A stretch of DNA of 43,891 nt from a virus, in the IMG/VR virus record IMGVR_UViG_3300032294_000141, positions 1 to 43,891 of that record; one strand, written 5' to 3'. The notes under the pieces were generated by a model, which saw only the letters and a list, made by a program, of their open reading frames with translations, was not told the origin of the DNA and made no database searches. Each line of letters begins with the position of its first letter. Position 1 is the first letter of the stretch. The position numbers and the translations under genes are program-made. Positions 40,346-43,891 of the stretch are shown in pieces.

Positions 40346-40659
40346 ATCTGTGTGCCTTTTTTTCGTTTAATTAGTGTAAAGTTTTCTGCTGGGTAACGCA
40401 TCTTACTATTAGCTGACCCGTCATTCCAAATAATTACGACAGTCTCATCTTCGACCATAAAGCAGCCTTCAGTTGTATAGCCTTGCACACCGTAGTTATA
40501 CGCTCGGTTTAACCCGTTGTATTTCTTACCCTGATGAACGCATTCCTCATCGGTCAATACGATCTTGCCCCCAGCTTGATTAGGCATAGTTGCAATTGCT
40601 CCGGCAAAGGCCAAGGTCGGTAACATAAATGTTACTAATGCTAGGTGCTTAAGTTTCAT
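40342..40659 (-). CDS. Secreted/periplasmic small protein with signal peptide
   Basis: I chose ATG 40659, which follows the repeated junction element. The protein is 105 residues. Residues 1-19 form a Sec signal peptide (KLKH n-region, hydrophobic core 'LALVTFMLPTLAFA', predicted cleavage after AFA). The mature part 'TDEECVHQGKKYNGLNRAYN' and 'GYTTEGCFMVEDETVVIIWN' has two cysteines that could form a disulfide, and beta-type patterning. Export of an early phage protein suggests an envelope function such as superinfection exclusion or interference with a periplasmic factor; this is inference. Confidence 0.75.
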   Translation of the reverse strand: MKLKHLALVTFMLPTLAFAGAIATMPNQAGGKIVLTDEECVHQGKKYNGLNRAYNYGVQGYTTEGCFMVEDETVVIIWNDGSANSKMRYPAENFTLIKRKKGTQI

Positions 40660-40675
40660 TTCTCTTGTGCCTTTC

Positions 40676-40873
40676 TTAGTATTGCTCTTGGGATTCATGG
40701 AAACCAAACTTATCCACCCACATTAAATTTCTTTCATTACAAGTTACTCGCACTTCATCTTTTGTATAAACCCAAATAGTCTTTGGTTCTAACAATTCAC
40801 GCAGATGTCTTGTTTGCTCTTTGCGATACAATTCTGTTTTCCTAAGTTCTGCGAGTGTGATAGTGTCATTCAT
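40676..40873 (-). CDS. Small early phage protein, unknown
   Basis: This encodes 65 residues, starting at ATG 40873, overlapping the previous stop (ATGA) behind the junction element. 'DTITLAELRKTELYRKEQTR' is helical and charged; 'IWVYTKDEVRVTCNERNLMW' is a beta hairpin-like stretch. No family is recognised. The stop (TAA at 40678-40676) falls inside a copy of the junction element, which here is in non-coding frame before the secreted protein gene. Confidence 0.55.
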   Translation of the reverse strand: MNDTITLAELRKTELYRKEQTRHLRELLEPKTIWVYTKDEVRVTCNERNLMWVDKFGFHESQEQY

Positions 40874-41238
40874 TTCTCTTGCGCCTTTCTTAGTAAATCA
40901 ACAGGTGTATCAGGCAATTCTTCATAGTAATCTTTAAAGTACAGTTCTTTTTTCAACGCATCTATTTCATCTTGTTGCTTTACCAACTGTTCATTAGCCA
41001 TTTTTATTTGCAAGTGAAATCCGCTAACAAAAAAGTTTTGCTTGAATCCGTCAAGATCATAATTCAGTCGGTCTATTTCAGTTTGCTTACCTTCAACTAC
41101 TTTCCAAACATTCTTTAAGCCTGTTTCAAGTTCTTCTATTTGAGCATCTTGCTTTTGTAAAATTTCGGCTAATTGTCTAGTAACGCTATCGCCCCTGTTT
41201 TTAGCTATTGCTACTAGTTCAAGTTCGTATGGTGTCAT
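40870..41238 (-). CDS. Coiled-coil early protein ending in LLRKAQEK
   Basis: This encodes 122 residues, starting at ATG 41238, overlapping the upstream stop (ATGA). Long helix with coiled-coil character ('LAEILQKQDAQIEELETGLK', 'NEQLVKQQDEIDALKKELYF'). The 'LVKQQ.EID.LK' segment also occurs in neighbouring small genes (41444, 41926). The C-terminus 'PVDLLRKAQEK' is the shared cassette ending. Function unknown; small coiled-coil early proteins often interact with host factors. Confidence 0.62.
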   Translation of the reverse strand: MTPYELELVAIAKNRGDSVTRQLAEILQKQDAQIEELETGLKNVWKVVEGKQTEIDRLNYDLDGFKQNFFVSGFHLQIKMANEQLVKQQDEIDALKKELYFKDYYEELPDTPVDLLRKAQEK

Positions 41239-41447
41239 TTGCTTAGGTGCTTTCTTATTTCAGCATGGCAACCTCCTAAAACCCCTGTTGCCATATGTGT
41301 TTGTCCTTCTACCAACCATTGCGATGCTTTGTCAATTTCATCCATTAAAAACACGATTAACGCTCTATCCGTCATTGTGTTTAATGAATTTACACAACAG
41401 CATTGGTTAGGAATTCTGTGGCAGTTCTTACAAAAAGTATTATTCAT
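41235..41447 (-). CDS. Small early protein with cysteine-rich N-terminus
   Basis: I chose ATG 41447 (70 residues), since it sits right behind the junction element and the longer frame from 41492 overlaps the upstream gene. 'TFCKNCHRIPNQCCCVN' holds five cysteines, possibly a zinc knuckle; the rest is a helix ('ALIVFLMDEIDKASQWLVEG'). The C-terminus 'EIRKHLSK' is a diverged form of the RKAQEK ending. Unknown function. Confidence 0.6.
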   Translation of the reverse strand: MNNTFCKNCHRIPNQCCCVNSLNTMTDRALIVFLMDEIDKASQWLVEGQTHMATGVLGGCHAEIRKHLSK

Positions 41448-41713
41448 TTCTCTTGTGCCTTTACTAATATTCCTAAGACTTGAGCGCAACATACTTTGAC
41501 TGCGTTGTATGCCTCTGGCATATTTTCATCAGCGCACCAATATGCTGCCCCCATAATTGCTACACGCACTTGCTCTATTTCCTCATCTGTTAGTGTCTTT
41601 GCTTTCAATGTATCTATTTCAGCCTGTTGCTTTTCAATGATGGTTACTAAATCCCATTTATCAACAATCAAGCCGTCTTTTAATTTTTTGCGTAACAGTT
41701 TGGCTTCAACCAT
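41444..41713 (-). CDS. Modular early protein with LTDEEI and KAQEK motifs
   Basis: This encodes 89 residues, starting at ATG 41713. 'LVTIIEKQQAEIDTLKA' (coiled coil) is followed by 'KTLTDEEIEQVRVAIMGAAY' and the C-terminal 'ILVKAQEK'. The same pieces occur in other orders in neighbouring genes (41706, 41926, 40870), which suggests assembly from interchangeable parts. These motifs are widespread in small phage early proteins without known function. Confidence 0.65.
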   Translation of the reverse strand: MVEAKLLRKKLKDGLIVDKWDLVTIIEKQQAEIDTLKAKTLTDEEIEQVRVAIMGAAYWCADENMPEAYNAVKVCCAQVLGILVKAQEK

Positions 41714-41936
41714 TTTGTGCCTTTCTTAGTATTGCTTTACCAAACAACAAAATTACCTTTTTCCAAGCATCAACGCTTGTTACGGGTATGCCTTTAAACT
41801 CATCGCTTACAAGCATTATTTCCTCATCTGTTAGTTCTTTTACTGGATGGGTATAGAGTGGGATGGGGAACAGCCAAGTTTCTTTTTTATTAAACTGTCC
41901 ATGTATGTTCATCCACGCTACTGGTTCATTGTTCAT
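41706..41936 (-). CDS. Modular early protein with VAWM, LYTHP and LTDEEI motifs
   Basis: This encodes 76 residues, starting at ATG 41936. 'NEPVAWMNIHGQF' and 'IPLYTHPVKELTDEEIMLVS' are the recurrent small phage module 'EPVAWM...PLYTHP...LTDEEI', and the C-terminus 'AILRKAQNG' is the shared ending with altered last residues. Overlaps the next gene by 8 bases. It has a short N-terminal beta part and a C-terminal helix. No known function. Confidence 0.65.
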   Translation of the reverse strand: MNNEPVAWMNIHGQFNKKETWLFPIPLYTHPVKELTDEEIMLVSDEFKGIPVTSVDAWKKVILLFGKAILRKAQNG

Positions 41937-42336
41937 TGTTACGCTCCACTTGTGCCTTGTTTAAGTTAATTGACGAGTCCAAGCCTTTTTCTAGGTCGGA
42001 GATGTACTCCCTTAGCACACCAATCATATGCCCAGCTTCGGTTAGTTCGGCTTGTTGTTTTACAAGCATTTCAGCAGCATCTAATAAAAGTTTCCAGTCA
42101 TCTACAACGTAGCCATATTCCATTTGACTTGATTCTAATTTTAACTGTCCTGCTAGTTCGTATGCGGTTGGTTTATCCATAACACTGGCTCCGCTATCCA
42201 CAATATGTGGAGGGGCTGTGTTTACCCATCCAGCAAACGGAATCGGCACGGCATCCTCATACCCAGGCTGGTAAGGCGCTTTCTCCACTATCTTTTTGTA
42301 CTCTTCTTCCCTGTCATCTGATGTAAAAGTTGTCAT
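41926..42336 (-). CDS. Early phage protein, unknown
   Basis: This encodes 136 residues, starting at ATG 42336 behind GGGAG. The N-terminal part 'YQPGYEDAVPIPFAGWVNTA' is proline rich; the C-terminal part is helical ('AAEMLVKQQAELTEAGHMIG') with the 'LVKQQAE' segment shared with neighbours. Near the end 'NLNKAQVERNNEQ' contains a KAQ derived from the same junction type, but translation continues 7 codons further before the stop. Function unknown. Confidence 0.62.
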   Translation of the reverse strand: MTTFTSDDREEEYKKIVEKAPYQPGYEDAVPIPFAGWVNTAPPHIVDSGASVMDKPTAYELAGQLKLESSQMEYGYVVDDWKLLLDAAEMLVKQQAELTEAGHMIGVLREYISDLEKGLDSSINLNKAQVERNNEQ

Positions 42337-42351
42337 TTTTCTCCCGCTTTC

Positions 42352-43302
42352 CTAATGATGTACATGTTTCTGTTCTTCGTATTTACCTACGGCATAGTCT
42401 TTAACAATCTTGCCGTTCTTTTCATCTCCTACCAGCATTGGGTCTATCCATACTTTCTTACCCGTCTTTGTGTTTCGCCAATGCCCACGTCTCCAATGAA
42501 GTCTAGGTGATGCATGAGTACCATGAGGTGTTGAAGGTAAGTCAGGTTTCCTACCATCAATCGTTATCATGCGGAACTCAAGTAAAGGTTTTTTACCTTT
42601 ACGCATACGTTTTGCGTTCATGGTGCCATCTTTAGGAGAAGGCTTGCACATGTAAAACTCCCCACCCGATATGGTCATCATGTAAACAACTCTTGTTATC
42701 ACGTGCATATAAAAATGAGCAAAGTACTCTACTTTGTCTTGACCACCTAAACGTTTTACTTGTTCTGGTGTTGCAATTATTTCGGTGAGCATCTTGTTTC
42801 TCTCACCATCTATTATTACTTCTTGCATGTAGAAACGAAAAGCTAATACGTCAACCTTACCTTTTCTGTTGGTAACAAAATAAGCTAATACCGAATTATG
42901 ATCTTGTGTTATATAAATAGGTACTAAAGCAACTACTTTGCCGTTAAATCCTTCTATTGGTGGGCAAGTAATAATTGTCATTTTGGGGAACGGCAACCGC
43001 ACTTCGCCCACTTCATTAAATGCGCTAGCAATAACCCCACGATCTACGTCAAATGAGGGTTCGAAAATAACTTTTGGATAGTTGTAAATTGCATCGGGCA
43101 CATCTTCTTGTGCCAAATCTAAACCAACAAAGTCTTCGCTATTAAGCCCTTCAATCTGCGTTTGAAACGTTACCATCAACATTTCCCGCATCAATGGGTT
43201 ATCGTAAGCATCTTTGACCTTATCAAAAGATAAGTTATTTTCTTTTAATATATTAAAGAAAGTTATTTTGCCATCATCTATTTCTTTATTAACACTCGCC
43301 AT
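42352..43302 (-). CDS. Conserved phage protein with C-terminal RRGHWR motif
   Basis: This encodes 316 residues, starting at ATG 43302 inside the end of the polymerase gene. The N-terminal 200 residues are alpha/beta ('MTIITCPPIEGFNGKVVALV', 'LAYFVTNRKGKVDVLAFRFY'). The C-terminus has 'TPHGTHASPRLHWRRGHWRN', then 'KKVWIDPMLVGD' and 'KDYAV', a His/Arg/Trp-rich motif I have seen on otherwise unannotated phage proteins. The clustered His and Arg might bind metal or nucleic acid. Function unknown; its coupling to the polymerase suggests a link to DNA metabolism. Confidence 0.68.
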   Translation of the reverse strand: MASVNKEIDDGKITFFNILKENNLSFDKVKDAYDNPLMREMLMVTFQTQIEGLNSEDFVGLDLAQEDVPDAIYNYPKVIFEPSFDVDRGVIASAFNEVGEVRLPFPKMTIITCPPIEGFNGKVVALVPIYITQDHNSVLAYFVTNRKGKVDVLAFRFYMQEVIIDGERNKMLTEIIATPEQVKRLGGQDKVEYFAHFYMHVITRVVYMMTISGGEFYMCKPSPKDGTMNAKRMRKGKKPLLEFRMITIDGRKPDLPSTPHGTHASPRLHWRRGHWRNTKTGKKVWIDPMLVGDEKNGKIVKDYAVGKYEEQKHVHH

Positions 43303-43891
43303 AGCTTTTCCCCATTCCTGATTCGCAACTCAACGGTAGATCTAATGCCCACTTTGGTCGCATCTTCATGCACATCTCAACGTACTCTTGCCCTGCTCCC
43401 GCCTCTTGCTCAGGGACTATACAAGCAATCGCATCATGCACGGTCATTACTACTTTGTACTTCTTCGCTACCTGTAGCATCTGTTCACCGATGATGATTC
43501 GGGCTAGGGCTTGGCAGACGTTCTCAATAACTTTCCCGCCGTATATCCTGTTAGGTATAACTGCTTTGCCCTTCTTGGTATCGTAAACATACTCGTCTTT
43601 ACCCTGCTCGTTCCGCATCTTGCGTAGGTTTGGGTACTTTACATACAACCCGTTTGGTAAACGGATACCTTTAGCACCCTCCACAACTAATACGCCACCT
43701 CGACCTAAAGACATAGTCTGATTGTTAATGATTGCATCTAGGGCTAGTCCAGCTTTTCTCCACAATGCTGGTATCCAGTCATATGTTTCACGATAGACTT
43801 TGATAATGTGTGCAGTCTCTTCGTCAGATACCTCAACATTAAAGGTTTTGAGTTGAGCCTTAAACTTCTGCGCTCCCATCCCATACCCCGC
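43289..43891 (-). CDS. DNA polymerase family A, C-terminal part
   Basis: The gene runs off the window edge; the frame stays open past the ATG at 43879 to 43891 with codons giving '...AGYGMGAQKF', the O-helix 'YG' region of family A polymerases, so that ATG is internal. Downstream are 'NVCQALARIIIGEQMLQVAK' and motif C 'VMTVHDAIACIVPE', with the His-Asp catalytic pair. About 200 residues are visible, i.e. the palm/fingers end. It is the first replication gene visible on the minus strand; the start and any exonuclease domain lie outside. Confidence 0.9.
   Translation of the reverse strand, partial: AGYGMGAQKFKAQLKTFNVEVSDEETAHIIKVYRETYDWIPALWRKAGLALDAIINNQTMSLGRGGVLVVEGAKGIRLPNGLYVKYPNLRKMRNEQGKDEYVYDTKKGKAVIPNRIYGGKVIENVCQALARIIIGEQMLQVAKKYKVVMTVHDAIACIVPEQEAGAGQEYVEMCMKMRPKWALDLPLSCESGMGKSYGEC

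Larger units (their letters stand above)
40657..41736 (-). repeat. Recurrent gene-junction element (stop/RBS/start)
   Basis: Near-identical copies of CTAAGAAAGGCACAAGAGAA, followed by an ATG, occur (minus strand) ending at 40657, 40871 and 41445, with a close variant lacking the final GAGA at 41711. Degenerate copies are seen at 40343, 41236 and about 41950. In most it encodes LRKAQEK-stop in the upstream gene while giving the AAGG-type ribosome site and overlapping ATGA start of the next. Confidence 0.82.

Noticed and set aside
1-43891. tRNA genes, integrase or lysogeny module
   Set aside because: No cloverleaf, recombinase motif or attachment-site pair was recognised by eye; the HTH protein alone does not show temperate life style. 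A tRNA scan of the full genome would be decisive.

Overview
This window looks like part of the genome of a tailed bacteriophage (Caudoviricetes), most likely with a podovirus-type virion. The reasons are a Mu gpT-like major capsid protein, P22 gp4-like and SU10-like connector proteins, three large ejection-type proteins, a holin and GH108 endolysin pair, and a replication arm with a family-A DNA polymerase and a primase-helicase. No host gene, integrase, tRNA or rRNA was seen. The GH108 lysozyme and the general protein flavour suggest a Gram-negative host, plausibly an aquatic proteobacterium, but that is inference. Terminase and portal genes are absent and presumably lie to the left, since the window opens inside the capsid gene.

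Plus-strand (late) arm, 1-32837. The order is: major capsid protein and terminator; a probable decoration protein and second terminator; an FCCH-like protein; a GT-A glycosyltransferase; a run of tiny Lys/Arg-rich proteins (2563-4869), three of which end in the same 19 residues; connector and tail-accessory genes (4869-7382); small virion proteins and two 22-residue-repeat proteins (7379-9532); a fibre/adhesin block (9569-16306) with a glycine-rich protein and two large paralogous three-LamG fibres, each followed by a small aromatic/proline-rich protein; a lysis block (16322-18031); a large tail-hub-like protein and a jelly-roll-like protein (18037-20765); and four internal-virion genes (20806-32837), including a DUF4214-bearing protein, a GNAT-like protein and a 2055-residue protein with an HEALH zinc-protease-like motif.

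The arms converge at about 32838-32928, where an intrinsic terminator (strong U-tract on the minus strand) and other stem-loops lie.

Minus-strand (early/replication) arm, 43891-32929, read right to left: DNA polymerase A (truncated by the window edge); a conserved unknown protein; about nine small accessory genes joined by near-identical stop/RBS/start junctions; a PD-(D/E)XK nuclease with four cysteines; an HNH nuclease; an SNF2-type helicase; a strong sigma70-like promoter with an overlapping palindrome; an unknown 139-residue protein; an SSB-like protein; an HTH regulator; an intrinsic terminator just upstream of the primase-helicase; the primase-helicase; and a small unknown gene.

Genes are tightly packed. 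Many are coupled by ATGA or TAATG overlaps, and there is no gene-free stretch longer than about 140 bases. The most noteworthy signals are the repeated C-terminal tag under protein-level selection, the recurrent junction cassette in the early accessory genes, and the regulatory layout around the HTH and primase genes.
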